A DNA stretch of 64,000 bases. Origin: Pseudomonas oryzihabitans (GTDB lineage: Bacteria > Pseudomonadota > Gammaproteobacteria > Pseudomonadales > Pseudomonadaceae). The position numbers and the translations under genes were made by a program. The DNA lies in contig NZ_CP102428.1 in NCBI RefSeq assembly GCF_024652905.1, forward strand, positions 1,500,501 through 1,564,500, given 5' to 3'. Under the pieces are notes generated by a model, which saw only the letters and a program-made list of their open reading frames with translations, was not told the origin of the DNA and did not search any database. Numbering within the stretch: position 1 is the first letter of the stretch; each line of letters starts with the position of its first letter. Of this stretch, positions 48,667 to 57,344 are shown piece after piece.

Positions 48667-48694
48667 TCTGAGCACCGAGGGCGCGCAAAAGTTC
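48667..48694 (-). promoter_or_regulatory. AlgU (RpoE-like) promoter candidate for glgE
   Basis: On the minus strand a perfect GAACTT (48694-48689), a 17-base spacer and TCAGA (48671-48667), close to the AlgU consensus GAACTT-N16/17-TCTGA. It lies 222 bp before the glgE start. AlgU control would fit an osmotic-stress role. Confidence 0.45.
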
Positions 48695-48792
48695 AGCGAA
48701 ACGGCAATGACCGATCGCTTCTGAAAAATGGATAAAATCCATAAATATCATCTGCTTATGACAGGAATATAAAGTTATTTATAAATAAAGAA

Positions 48793-48834
48793 GCCTGTGT
48801 CCCGGTATTCGCTGGGATATACCGGGACGCAGGC
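48793..48834 (-). terminator. terminator after nadE
   Basis: A 16-bp stem with one mismatch (GCCTGCGTCCCGGTAT / ATACCGGGACACAGGC) and a 10-base loop, followed on the minus strand by the T-rich TTCTTTATTTAT. It is 73 bp downstream of the nadE stop. Confidence 0.8.
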
Positions 48835-48906
48835 TGAAAGGCGGGCAATATTCAGGAACGGACGTCAGAAAAAACCTTTATAAAACGTCCTAACCCTTTG
48901 AATCAA

Positions 48907-49734
48907 TTAGAAAGGGGTATAGGGAAGATCACGCTTATGGGCATTGCGCCGGTAAGTGTTGAGGATGATCTCCAGGGTTGCCGGGCTCACCGGTTTGCCT
49001 TCGAGGAAGTCGTCGATTTCGGCGTAGGTGATGCCGAAGGCATCTTCGTCGGCCTTGCCCGGTGAGAGGGATTCCAGATCAGCGGTGGGCACCTTGTGTA
49101 CCAGATCGTCCGGCGCACCCAGCCATTCGGCCACGGCCCGGACCCGCCGTTTGTTGAGGCCGTGCAAGGGCGTGAGATCGCAGGCGCCATCGCCGAATTT
49201 GGTATAGAAGCCCATCAGAGCCTCCGCCGCATGGTCGGTGCCTATCACCAGCCCTCGACGGGCGCCGGCCACGGCGTATTGGGCGATCATGCGCTGACGC
49301 GCCTTGATGTTGCCCAGCGTGAAGTCTTCGTGGAGCTCGTCATCGAAGGCCACCTGCGCCTCGCGCACCGAGGCGAGCATGGCGTCGCTGGCCGGCTTGA
49401 TGTTGACGGTATGGGTCTCGTCCGGCTGGATGAATTTGAGCGCGCGCTGGGCATCTTCCTCATCACGCTGGACACCATAGGGCAGGCGCATGGCGATGAA
49501 TCTCAGGCGTGCGTTGCCGCTCTCCTCGCGCGCGTGCTCCACGGCCAGCTGCGCCAGGCGGCCGGCGGTGGAGGAATCCACGCCGCCACTGATGCCCAGC
49601 ACATAGCTCTCCTGGCGGCTGTTGAGCAGATAATCCTTGAGAAACTGGATGCGCCGCTCGGCCTCCTGGGCTGGATCGAATTGCTCGGGTACCTGCAGGG
49701 CCTGGATGATGTCGCGCTGAAGGGCTTCGGTCAT
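48907..49734 (-). CDS. nadE: NH3-dependent NAD+ synthetase
   Basis: Amidates deamido-NAD+ to NAD+ with ammonia and ATP. The 275-residue protein has the PP-loop SGGVDSSTAGRLAQLAVEHA, RLPYGVQRDEEDAQ, NIKARQRMIAQYAVA and GTDHAAEALMGFYTKFGDGA followed by CDLTPLHGLNKRRVR. The length fits the ammonia-only class without a glutaminase domain. ATG 49734 overlaps the upstream gene's stop, with GAGGAG in front. The upstream partner ends in a CinA/PncC domain, an NMN deamidase in other bacteria, so a pyridine-nucleotide salvage link is plausible. Confidence 0.96.
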   Translation of the reverse strand: MTEALQRDIIQALQVPEQFDPAQEAERRIQFLKDYLLNSRQESYVLGISGGVDSSTAGRLAQLAVEHAREESGNARLRFIAMRLPYGVQRDEEDAQRALKFIQPDETHTVNIKPASDAMLASVREAQVAFDDELHEDFTLGNIKARQRMIAQYAVAGARRGLVIGTDHAAEALMGFYTKFGDGACDLTPLHGLNKRRVRAVAEWLGAPDDLVHKVPTADLESLSPGKADEDAFGITYAEIDDFLEGKPVSPATLEIILNTYRRNAHKRDLPYTPF

Positions 49735-50888
49735 CGGGCATTCTCCTCTGATTCGCGTTCGAGACGTTGATGATAGGGCACTACGGCGTTCAAGCTGTGC
49801 CGGGCCGCGGCCAGCTGCACGGCCTCGCGGTCACCGTCGAAATGCTGGGTTTCGGAATAGAGCACGATGTCGTCACCGACCCGATAGCCCCAGGCGAAGC
49901 AGACGGTTCCCTGGGGAATGCCATCCGCCCCGCCCGGCCCGGCCAGCCCGGTATTGGCGATGGCCACCTGGGCCGGACTGTCGCGCAGGGCGCCCGCGGC
50001 CATCTCTCGTGCCACGGCTTCGCTGGTGAGGTTATGCCGCTCGATCGTCTCCGGCTTGACGCCCAGCAGACGTTGTTTGGCTTCGGGCGAATAGACGACG
50101 TAACCGGACTCGATACAACTGCCGCTGCCGGGTATTTCCGACAGCAACCCTACTACCTTGCCCGCGGTGCAGGATTCCGCCGTGGTGAGCTGCAGCTCGT
50201 GATCCTTGAGATAGTCCAGCATGGACTCGATGGTATTCATGATCGTCTTGCCCCAAATAGCGTTCTCCTGCGTTGGAAGAACAGCGAAATGAGGAAGTTC
50301 GAGAGCCACCGAGGGTGTTTTTTCAAGGTCAGCGGGGGTATCGATGTCAAGGTGGATACCGGCGTCCGTCACCTTCCGCTCTAGCACCGACGCCTGGCGC
50401 AAGAGCCGTTTCGCTCCTTCGTCGCCCAGGAGGTCGCCCAGCGCAGCGGCAAAATTCCGACCAAAGAGCACGGGGTGACCGCGCTTTTCCTGAAAAACGG
50501 GTACGACGACGCGCGCCGGGTCATGCAGCGCCAGCAGCTGTCGCGCCGTGGCGGGCTGCACGAAGGGCATGTCGCCCAGGGCGACCAGCCAACCGGATGC
50601 GTCCGGCGTCGCTCGCACTGCGGCGGCCAGGCTGTCGCCCATGCCGGTGGTGGGCAGAGTCAGCACTTCCAGGCCCTCCTCTCGGGCCAGCTCGGCGCGC
50701 CAGGGGGCCCCGCTCGCGACCACTGCCAGGCAGGGCAGATCCAGGCTCTTCCAGAGGCGAAAGGTGGCTTGCAATACCGTCGATTCGGGGTGACCGGGCA
50801 ATGGTGCCTGCAGCTTGTCGTCACCGCCCGCTGCGCGGAAACGGCTACCGGCTCCGGCTGCCAGGACGAGCACCTGTACCCCTGTCAT
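49731..50888 (-). CDS. MocA-like nucleotidyltransferase fused in frame to a CinA/PncC domain
   Basis: One uninterrupted 385-residue frame. Residues 1-190 are a MobA/MocA-type transferase: VLVLAAGAGSRFRAAGGDDK, VALGDMPFVQPATA and RGHPVLFGRNFAAAL. It probably attaches CMP or GMP to molybdopterin. Residues 217-385 are the CinA C-terminal (nicotinamide-nucleotide amidase) domain: LTTAESCTAGKVVGLLSEIP and IANTGLAGPGGADGIPQGTV. The linker 191-216 is non-domain and its DNA is lower in GC, like intergenic DNA. An internal ATG at 50240 could start a separate CinA protein but has only a weak GGGGC. It starts 2 bp after xdhC. Confidence 0.85.
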   Translation of the reverse strand: MTGVQVLVLAAGAGSRFRAAGGDDKLQAPLPGHPESTVLQATFRLWKSLDLPCLAVVASGAPWRAELAREEGLEVLTLPTTGMGDSLAAAVRATPDASGWLVALGDMPFVQPATARQLLALHDPARVVVPVFQEKRGHPVLFGRNFAAALGDLLGDEGAKRLLRQASVLERKVTDAGIHLDIDTPADLEKTPSVALELPHFAVLPTQENAIWGKTIMNTIESMLDYLKDHELQLTTAESCTAGKVVGLLSEIPGSGSCIESGYVVYSPEAKQRLLGVKPETIERHNLTSEAVAREMAAGALRDSPAQVAIANTGLAGPGGADGIPQGTVCFAWGYRVGDDIVLYSETQHFDGDREAVQLAAARHSLNAVVPYHQRLERESEENAR

Positions 50889-50890
50889 CC

Positions 50891-51880
50891 CTAGGCGACC
50901 TGTTCCACCGCCACCAAGGCCCGCTTCTTCTGGGTCAGGGCGATGCCGTTCTTGACCGCTACCACCTCCGCCAGCAGCGACAGCGCGATCTCCGGCGGCG
51001 TATGGCTGCCGATATGCAGGCCGATGGGGCCATGCAGGCGGTTGATGGCCGCCACTGGCACCTCCAGCTGCAGCAGCCGCTCACGACGGCGGTCATTGTT
51101 GCGCAGCGAACCCAGGGCGCCGACATAGAAGGCATCGGACTGCAGCGCCGTCAGCAACGCCAGGTCATCCAGGCGCGGATCGTGGGTCAGGGCCACCACC
51201 GCGGTGCGTTCGTCCGGGCGGATCGACAGCACCGCATCGTCCGGCATGCCGGAAATAAAACGCGCCTGACGTGTCTCCCACCCCTGCCGGAATTCCTCAC
51301 GGGGATCGCAGACCAGCACTTCGAAATCGAGCATGGCGGCCATGTCGGCGACATAGAGCGACAGCTGACCGGCACCGATCAGCAGCAGGCGCCAGCGTGG
51401 GCCATGCACCAGGCGCAGGCGTCGTTCGTCCAGGGTGACCGGCTCGTCGCGCGTGGCGCTGGAGATCCGCACCTCGCCGGTGGCCAGGTCCAGCTCGCGC
51501 AAGGCCAGTTCATGACCGTCGCAGCGCTGTAACAGCTGCTCCACCCAGCGCCAGTCACCGACCTGTTCCTGGACCAGACGCAGGGTACCGCCACAGGGCA
51601 GCCCGAAACGCGCCGCTTCGTCGCCGGAGACACCGTAGGTGATGATCTCCGGGCGTTCCCCGGCGAATTGGCCGGCGTGCAGTCGGGCGATCAGATCGTC
51701 CTCGATGCAGCCACCGGACACGGAGCCACAGACCTGGCCATCGTTGCGCAAGGCCAGCATGGCGCCCGGCGGCCGCGGCGAGCTGCCCCAGGTCTGGACC
51801 ACGGTGAACAGGCTGACGCCATGGCCCTCCCGTCGCCAGGCCAGGGTCTTGCGCAAAACTTCCTGATCGACACTGTCCAC
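50891..51880 (-). CDS. xdhC: XdhC-family molybdenum-enzyme maturation protein
   Basis: A 329-residue XdhC/CoxI family protein that binds and sulfurates molybdenum cofactor for insertion into xanthine-dehydrogenase-type enzymes. VVQTWGSSPRPPGAMLALRN and GQVCGSVSGGCIEDDL form the N-terminal XdhC_CoxI domain. The C-terminal Rossmann domain starts at LLLIGAGQLSLYVADMAAML and contains VVALTHDPRLDDLALLTAL and FYVGALGSLRNNDRRRERL. GTG 51880 has AGGAG seven bases upstream. It pairs with the downstream MocA domain, but no molybdenum hydroxylase is in the window. Confidence 0.93.
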   Translation of the reverse strand: MDSVDQEVLRKTLAWRREGHGVSLFTVVQTWGSSPRPPGAMLALRNDGQVCGSVSGGCIEDDLIARLHAGQFAGERPEIITYGVSGDEAARFGLPCGGTLRLVQEQVGDWRWVEQLLQRCDGHELALRELDLATGEVRISSATRDEPVTLDERRLRLVHGPRWRLLLIGAGQLSLYVADMAAMLDFEVLVCDPREEFRQGWETRQARFISGMPDDAVLSIRPDERTAVVALTHDPRLDDLALLTALQSDAFYVGALGSLRNNDRRRERLLQLEVPVAAINRLHGPIGLHIGSHTPPEIALSLLAEVVAVKNGIALTQKKRALVAVEQVA

Positions 51881-52024
51881 GCCCTGCTCCTCTCTACCCT
51901 GCACCTGCAACGGCAAAATCGTCGTTCGGGGGTAGAACCCAACAACGAAGCGGGGTTCCCCGGGGGCGGAACCGGGTGGATCGCCGGCCTATCCATAGAG
52001 GGACACCCCTCAAGGAGAACGTCC

Positions 52025-52894
52025 ATGCCCCGCTCGATCTGGAAAGGCGCCGTCAGCTTCGGCCTGGTGCACATCCCCGTCTCGGTGGTCTCGGCGACCC
52101 GGCAGTCGGGCATCGACTTCGATTGGCTGGACGATCGCAGCCTCGACCCGGTGGGCTACAAGCGCATCAACAAGACCACCGGCAAGGAGGTGCCCAGCGA
52201 ACACATCGTCAAGGGCATCGAACATGGCAAGGGCAAGTACGTGGTGCTCAGCGAGGACGAGATCCACAATGCCCTGCCCGAGGCCACCCGCACCATCGAC
52301 ATCCTGACCTTCGTCGAGGCGCGCGAGATCTCCATCCTGCACTTCGAGAAGCCCTACTACCTGGCGCCGGACAAGAATGGCGAAAAGGTCTATGCCCTGC
52401 TCCGTGACACCCTGAGCGCCGCCGGCAAGGTCGGGGTGGCCAATCTGGTGATGCACTCCAAGCAGCACCTGGCGGTGATCATGCCGCTGGGCGATGCGCT
52501 GGTACTCAATACCCTGCGCTGGGCCGACGAGGTGCGGTCCGCGGAAGACGTCGGACTCGAAGGGTTGGACGCCAAGGTGAGCAAGAAGGAAGTGGACATG
52601 GCCCAGCGCCTGGTGGACGACATGACCGAGCAATGGGATCCGGACCAGTACCACGACACCTTCAAGGACAACGTCATGGCCTTGGTCGAGCGCAAGCTCA
52701 AGGATGGCAAGCTCGAAGCCGTCGCCGAGGAGCCCGAAACCGAAGACAGTGGCGCCGACGTCATCGACCTCACCGAATTGCTGCGCCGCAGCCTGGGTGG
52801 CAAGCAGGACAAGGCCAAGGATTCACCCAAGCCCAAGAGTGCTGGCCGCTCGGCCAGTCGGCGTAGCCCTGCCGCCCGTCGCAAGGCCAAGTGA
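52025..52894 (+). CDS. ku: Ku DNA end-binding protein (NHEJ)
   Basis: Binds double-strand DNA ends as a homodimeric ring and recruits LigD. The 289-residue protein begins MPRSIWKGAVSFGLVHIPVS and contains YKRINKTTGKEVPSEHIVKG and FEKPYYLAPDKNGEKVYALL, the bacterial Ku core to about 250. A Lys/Arg/Ser-rich C-terminal tail (SAGRSASRRSPAARRKAK) is the usual DNA-binding and LigD-contact extension. A perfect AAGGAG precedes ATG 52025. ligD follows 11 bp later. Bacterial Ku is typically a stationary-phase repair function. Confidence 0.97.
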   Translation: MPRSIWKGAVSFGLVHIPVSVVSATRQSGIDFDWLDDRSLDPVGYKRINKTTGKEVPSEHIVKGIEHGKGKYVVLSEDEIHNALPEATRTIDILTFVEAREISILHFEKPYYLAPDKNGEKVYALLRDTLSAAGKVGVANLVMHSKQHLAVIMPLGDALVLNTLRWADEVRSAEDVGLEGLDAKVSKKEVDMAQRLVDDMTEQWDPDQYHDTFKDNVMALVERKLKDGKLEAVAEEPETEDSGADVIDLTELLRRSLGGKQDKAKDSPKPKSAGRSASRRSPAARRKAK

Positions 52895-52905
52895 GGATCG
52901 CTGCC

Positions 52906-55464
52906 ATGGCTCCTTCGACCAGCGAATACAACCGCAAGCGCAACTTCGACATCACCGCCGAGCCGCGTGACGAGGACAACCCACGTCGACGCAAGGCCAA
53001 GGGCGCTCTGAGCTTCGTCATCCAGAAGCACGACGCGCGCCGTCTGCACTATGACTTCCGCCTGGAACTGGACGGCACCCTCAAGAGCTGGGCGGTGCCC
53101 AAGGGGCCCAGCCTGGACCCGGGTGAAAAGCGCCTGGCGGTGCAGGTCGAGGATCATCCCCTCGCCTATGGCAGTTTCGAGGGCAGCATTCCCGAAGGTC
53201 AGTACGGCGCGGGCGACGTCATCGTCTGGGATCGCGGCGAGTGGCAGGCCGATGGCGATGCGGCCGAAGGCTATGCCGCCGGCAAGCTCAAGTTCGAACT
53301 CAGGGGCGAAAAGCTGCGCGGCCACTGGACCCTGGTGCGCACCCGGTTGCAGGGTCATAGCGACAAGCCTCAGTGGTTGCTGATCAAGGAACGCGACGAT
53401 CAGGCCCGTGACATCGCCGACTACGACGTGACCGCCGCCGAGCCCGACAGTGTGCTGAGCGACAAGACCCTACCGCGCCTGGGTCAGGGCAAACAGACCA
53501 AGGCCAGCACCCGCTCGACCAGTCCCAAGCCGCCGGCACGCAGGGCCAAGGCGCGTAAGGCCGAATTACCGGAGACCCTGGAGGCGCAACTCGCCACCCT
53601 GGTCGACAGTCCACCCGCCGGCGACTGGCTGTATGAGGTGAAATACGACGGCTACCGCCTGCTCGCCCACATCGAAGGCGGCGAGGTGCGCCTCTTCACC
53701 CGTAGCGGCAACGACTGGACCGAGCGCCTGCCGGAACAGGCCCGGGCGCTGGCCGCGCTGGGCCTCGACAACGCCTGGCTGGACGGCGAGATCGTGGTCA
53801 ACGACGGCCAGGGCGTCTCCAGCTTCCAGGCGCTGCAGAATGCCTTCGAGACCGGCAAGGCCACCCGCATCGCCTATTACCTGTTCGACATGCCCTATCT
53901 GAACGGTGCAGACCTGCGCGAGGTCCCGGTCGAGCAGCGCCGCGAGCTGCTGGGCAAACTGCTGGAGGACAGCAACGACAGCGACCTGCTGCGCTTTTCC
54001 GCCGCCTTCGAGGTGCCCGCCGATCGCATCCTGGCGAGTGCCTGCGAACTCGGTCTCGAGGGGGTTATCGGCAAGCGCCTGGGCAGCCCCTATCGCTCTC
54101 GGCGCAACAAGGACTGGATCAAGCTCAAGTGTGCCCACCGCCAGGAATTCATCATCGTCGGCTACACCCCGCCCAAGGGCGGGCGGCAGCACCTGGGCGC
54201 GCTCCTGGTGGCGCTGCATGATGAGCAAGGGGAGTTGCACTATGCCGGCAAGGTCGGCACCGGTTTCACCGCAGCGATGCTCAAACAACTGCATGGCAGA
54301 TTCCAGCCGCTGATCGTAGAGCGGCCACCCGTGGTGGATCCGCCCAAGGGCGCCGCCTACCGCGAGGTGACCTGGCTGAAGCCCGAACAGCTGTGCGAAA
54401 TCGCCTACGCCGAGATGACCCAGGATCGCATCGTCCGCCAGGGCGTCTTCCATGGCCTGCGCGACGACAAGCCAGCCCGGGAGATCGGGCTGGAGGAGGC
54501 GACTCCGGCCCGGGAGGCCGAGGCGGCGCCCCCCTCTGCCTCACGCCGCCCGTCCGCAGGCAAGGAGAGGGATGCCACCGTGGCCGGGGTACGCATCAGC
54601 CATCCGGAGCGGGTCATCGACGACGCCAGCGGCGCCCGCAAGCTCGACGTGGCCGGCTACTACGCCGCCGTCGCCGACTGGATCCTGCCGCACCTGGCCG
54701 ACCGGCCCGTCGCCCTGGTCCGCACGCCCGAGGGCATCGCTGGCGAGCAAATCTTCCAGAAGCACAAGCAGACCCTGGCGATCCCCCACATCCGCGAACT
54801 GGATCCGGTACTGGATCCCGGCCACGCTCCCCTGATGGTCATCGACAGCCGCGAGGCGCTCATCGGTGCGGCCCAGATGGGTACGGTGGAACTCCATACC
54901 TGGAATGCCACCGCTGACCGTATCGAGCGCCCCGACCGCTTCATCCTCGATCTCGACCCTGATCCCGCCCTGCCCTGGTCGCGCATGGTGGAGGCGACGG
55001 AGCTGGTACTGACCCTGCTCGACGAGCTGGAGCTGCAGGCCTTCGTCAAGACCAGCGGCGGTCGCGGCCTGCACCTGGTGGTGCCCCTGGATCGGCGCCA
55101 GGACTGGGAGATCGTCAAGGCCTTCGCTCAGGCGGCAGCGCAGCACCTGGCCAATACCCTGCCCAAGCTCTTCGCCGCCAAGATGGGCGCGCAGAATCGC
55201 CAGGGGCGGATCTTCGTCGACTATCTGCGCAATCGCCATGGCGCCACCACGGTCAGCGCCTTTTCCCTGCGCGCCCGTCCGCACCTTGGCGTTTCGGTGC
55301 CCATCGCTCGCGAGGAGCTGTCGTCCCTGGAGGCGAGCGATCAATGGCGCTTCGACTCCCTGCTGCCACGCCTCGAAGCGCTCAAGGATGATCCCTGGGC
55401 CGGGTATGCCAAGGTGCGCCAGGGCCTCACGGCGGCACGGCGCAAACGGCTGGGCGTCGAGTAG
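52906..55464 (+). CDS. ligD: multifunctional DNA ligase D
   Basis: Processes and seals DNA ends in NHEJ. The 852 residues run phosphoesterase, ligase, polymerase. The phosphoesterase residues His42, His48, Asp50, His84 and Tyr88 fall exactly on the numbering known for P. aeruginosa LigD, confirming ATG 52906. A basic linker at about 190-222 precedes the ligase domain with the adenylated Lys246 in EVKYDGYRL. The polymerase/primase domain starts near 565 (VRISHPERVIDDASG) with catalytic DLDPDP and VKTSGGRGLHLVVPL. GAGGA lies upstream. Forms an operon with ku. Confidence 0.97.
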   Translation: MAPSTSEYNRKRNFDITAEPRDEDNPRRRKAKGALSFVIQKHDARRLHYDFRLELDGTLKSWAVPKGPSLDPGEKRLAVQVEDHPLAYGSFEGSIPEGQYGAGDVIVWDRGEWQADGDAAEGYAAGKLKFELRGEKLRGHWTLVRTRLQGHSDKPQWLLIKERDDQARDIADYDVTAAEPDSVLSDKTLPRLGQGKQTKASTRSTSPKPPARRAKARKAELPETLEAQLATLVDSPPAGDWLYEVKYDGYRLLAHIEGGEVRLFTRSGNDWTERLPEQARALAALGLDNAWLDGEIVVNDGQGVSSFQALQNAFETGKATRIAYYLFDMPYLNGADLREVPVEQRRELLGKLLEDSNDSDLLRFSAAFEVPADRILASACELGLEGVIGKRLGSPYRSRRNKDWIKLKCAHRQEFIIVGYTPPKGGRQHLGALLVALHDEQGELHYAGKVGTGFTAAMLKQLHGRFQPLIVERPPVVDPPKGAAYREVTWLKPEQLCEIAYAEMTQDRIVRQGVFHGLRDDKPAREIGLEEATPAREAEAAPPSASRRPSAGKERDATVAGVRISHPERVIDDASGARKLDVAGYYAAVADWILPHLADRPVALVRTPEGIAGEQIFQKHKQTLAIPHIRELDPVLDPGHAPLMVIDSREALIGAAQMGTVELHTWNATADRIERPDRFILDLDPDPALPWSRMVEATELVLTLLDELELQAFVKTSGGRGLHLVVPLDRRQDWEIVKAFAQAAAQHLANTLPKLFAAKMGAQNRQGRIFVDYLRNRHGATTVSAFSLRARPHLGVSVPIAREELSSLEASDQWRFDSLLPRLEALKDDPWAGYAKVRQGLTAARRKRLGVE

Positions 55465-55572
55465 CGACGCGCCTGCCGTCGGCCAACGTACCGCCTAAGC
55501 GAAACCCCTCCGCGTTGCCCGTGGTCTGCACTAACGAGCGTTGTCGTGGACAGCGCCGTCGCCAGCCACGGG

Positions 55573-56595
55573 ATGGAGCCGATGTCGATCGATCTGGATA
55601 ACCTTCAGGACACCCTGGACGAGTGGGCCTATGACGAGGTCACTCCTGCACTGCTGCAACACCGACTCCAGATTCTCAACCAGCGCGGCCTCGATCGCCT
55701 GCCGCTGCCAGGCCAGGGGCAGACCCTGGAGCGCTGGCGCGCCCTGGCCAAGGTAGCCAATCACGACCTGGGCCTGGTCAAGCTGTACGAAGGCCACACC
55801 GACGCCCTCGCCATCCTCAGCGAACTGGATGGCTTCGTGCCGCCGCCCGCCAGCCTCTGGGGTGTCTGGGCAGCCGAGCCGCCGGATGCCCGGCTGCTGG
55901 TGCGCTATGGCGCCGACAGCATGGTCACCCTGCACGGCCGCAAGTCCTGGTGCTCCGGTGCCGCTCTGGTCAGTCACGCCCTGGTCACCGCTTGGATGGA
56001 CGACCATCCGATGCTGGTGGCGGTGGAAATGAATCAACCCGGCGTCGAGGTCACTCAGGACGGCTGGCGGGCGATCGGCATGCAGCATACGGGCAGCGTC
56101 GACGTGCTGTTCGATGGTGCAGCCGGCGTACTGGTCGGTGCCCCTGGCCGTTATCTGCATCGCCCTGGCTTCTGGCACGGCGGCGGGGGAATCGCCGCCT
56201 GCTGGTATGGCTCGGCCACCGCCCTGGCCGACACCCTGCGCGCCTACTGCAAACGCCATCGCGAGCCCCATGCCCTGGCCCATCTGGGCCACGTGGATGC
56301 CGCGTTGCTCGGCGCCGCGACCGCGCTGCGTCAGGCGGCCCACTGGATAGATCAGGAGCCTGTAGCGGACGCCCGCTATCCCATCTGCCAGCTACGGGCC
56401 CTGGTCGAACAGTGCGCCGAAATCGTCGTCCGCCATACCGGCCGGGCCTTTGGCGCCGCGCCGCTATGCCGCGACGCCTACTGCGCCCGCCATATGGCGG
56501 ACCTGCCGGTCTACCTGCGCCAGAGTCATGCCGAGCGTGATCTGGCGGTACTGGGTGACCTCAATCTGCTGGAGGGTGCCCCTTGGCAACTGTAG
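55573..56595 (+). CDS. acyl-CoA-dehydrogenase-like protein (first gene of a four-gene operon)
   Basis: About 340 residues, shorter than typical acyl-CoA dehydrogenases (~380). The middle domain shows LHGRKSWCSGAALVSHALVT and RPGFWHGGGGIAACWYGSAT, and the C-terminal helices end ADLPVYLRQSHAERDLAVLG. The N-terminal helical domain is poorly conserved. The start is uncertain: GTG 55546, ATG 55573 or ATG 55582 are in frame; GGAG lies close before the last. The stop overlaps the next gene by 13 bp. The substrate is unknown; from context it may oxidise an acyl group or act as a scaffold in making a modified glycan or amine. Confidence 0.8.
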   Translation: MEPMSIDLDNLQDTLDEWAYDEVTPALLQHRLQILNQRGLDRLPLPGQGQTLERWRALAKVANHDLGLVKLYEGHTDALAILSELDGFVPPPASLWGVWAAEPPDARLLVRYGADSMVTLHGRKSWCSGAALVSHALVTAWMDDHPMLVAVEMNQPGVEVTQDGWRAIGMQHTGSVDVLFDGAAGVLVGAPGRYLHRPGFWHGGGGIAACWYGSATALADTLRAYCKRHREPHALAHLGHVDAALLGAATALRQAAHWIDQEPVADARYPICQLRALVEQCAEIVVRHTGRAFGAAPLCRDAYCARHMADLPVYLRQSHAERDLAVLGDLNLLEGAPWQL

Positions 56596-57344
56596 GCGAT
56601 CGTCAGATTCAAGGAGCCGGCACCACGCCCGAGGCCTGGCTACAGTGGTCCGGCTTTGGCGAGATGCCGGCCATCGAGGCGTCGCAACTGGTCCCGCCCG
56701 GACATCGCGCGGTGGTCGTCGCGCCGCATCCGGACGACGAGATCCTAGGCTGCGGCGGCCTGCTCTGCCAGCTGGGTGAACTGGGTCGCCGCCTGGCGCT
56801 GGTAGCGGTCACCGATGGCGACGGCAGCCACCCGCGATCCACCCTCTGGCCCACCACCCGACTGCGCAATACCCGTCCGCTGGAGACCCGCGAAGCCCTG
56901 CGCCGCCTGCGCCTGGAGCGCGCCACCGTGACGCGCCTGGCGATTCCGGATGGCCAGGTGAGCGAGCAGGAAGCCGTGCTGCAACAGCGGCTGCTGGAGT
57001 TCATCACGCCCGAGGACGTGGTCTTCGCCACCTGGCGGCTGGATGGCCATCCCGATCACGAAGCCACCGGCCGCGCTGCGGTGGAAGCCTGCCGGCTGCG
57101 TGGCGCTCGCTGCATCGAAGTACCGGTCTGGACCTGGCACTGGGCCGCTCCGGGTGACCCACGGGTGCCCTGGGAAAGAGCGCGCCGCCTGGATCTGGAA
57201 GAAGACGTTTTGGCGCTGAAGAAGCGTGCAGTGAATGCCTTCGGCAGTCAGTTGACCGAGGATGCCAGCACGGGACAGGGGCCGATCCTGCCGCCTGCGG
57301 TGGTCGCCCGTCTCACCCGTGCCTGGGAGGTCTATCTGACGTGA
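56583..57344 (+). CDS. PIG-L family deacetylase
   Basis: A 253-residue zinc hydrolase that removes N-acetyl groups from amino sugars (relatives: PIG-L, MshB, BshB). The metal motif AVVVAPHPDDEILGCGG places His49, Asp51 and Asp52; a second metal/catalytic region is LDGHPDHEATGRAAVEAC with His156 and His159. The start is TTG at 56583: GGAGG lies seven bases upstream, and it overlaps the previous gene's stop, so translation is coupled. No signal peptide, hence cytosolic. With the downstream methyltransferase and glycosyltransferase it suggests synthesis of an N-modified amino-sugar compound. Confidence 0.9.
   Translation: MATVGDRQIQGAGTTPEAWLQWSGFGEMPAIEASQLVPPGHRAVVVAPHPDDEILGCGGLLCQLGELGRRLALVAVTDGDGSHPRSTLWPTTRLRNTRPLETREALRRLRLERATVTRLAIPDGQVSEQEAVLQQRLLEFITPEDVVFATWRLDGHPDHEATGRAAVEACRLRGARCIEVPVWTWHWAAPGDPRVPWERARRLDLEEDVLALKKRAVNAFGSQLTEDASTGQGPILPPAVVARLTRAWEVYLT

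Larger units (their letters stand above)
48446..48906. other. 461-bp control region upstream of glgE and downstream of nadE
   Basis: No gene seen. From the glgE side it contains the perfect 28-bp palindrome, the AlgU-like promoter, an AT-rich stretch (about 48720-48795) unusual for this genome, the nadE terminator hairpin, and 70 bp of nadE 3' sequence. Confidence 0.7.
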
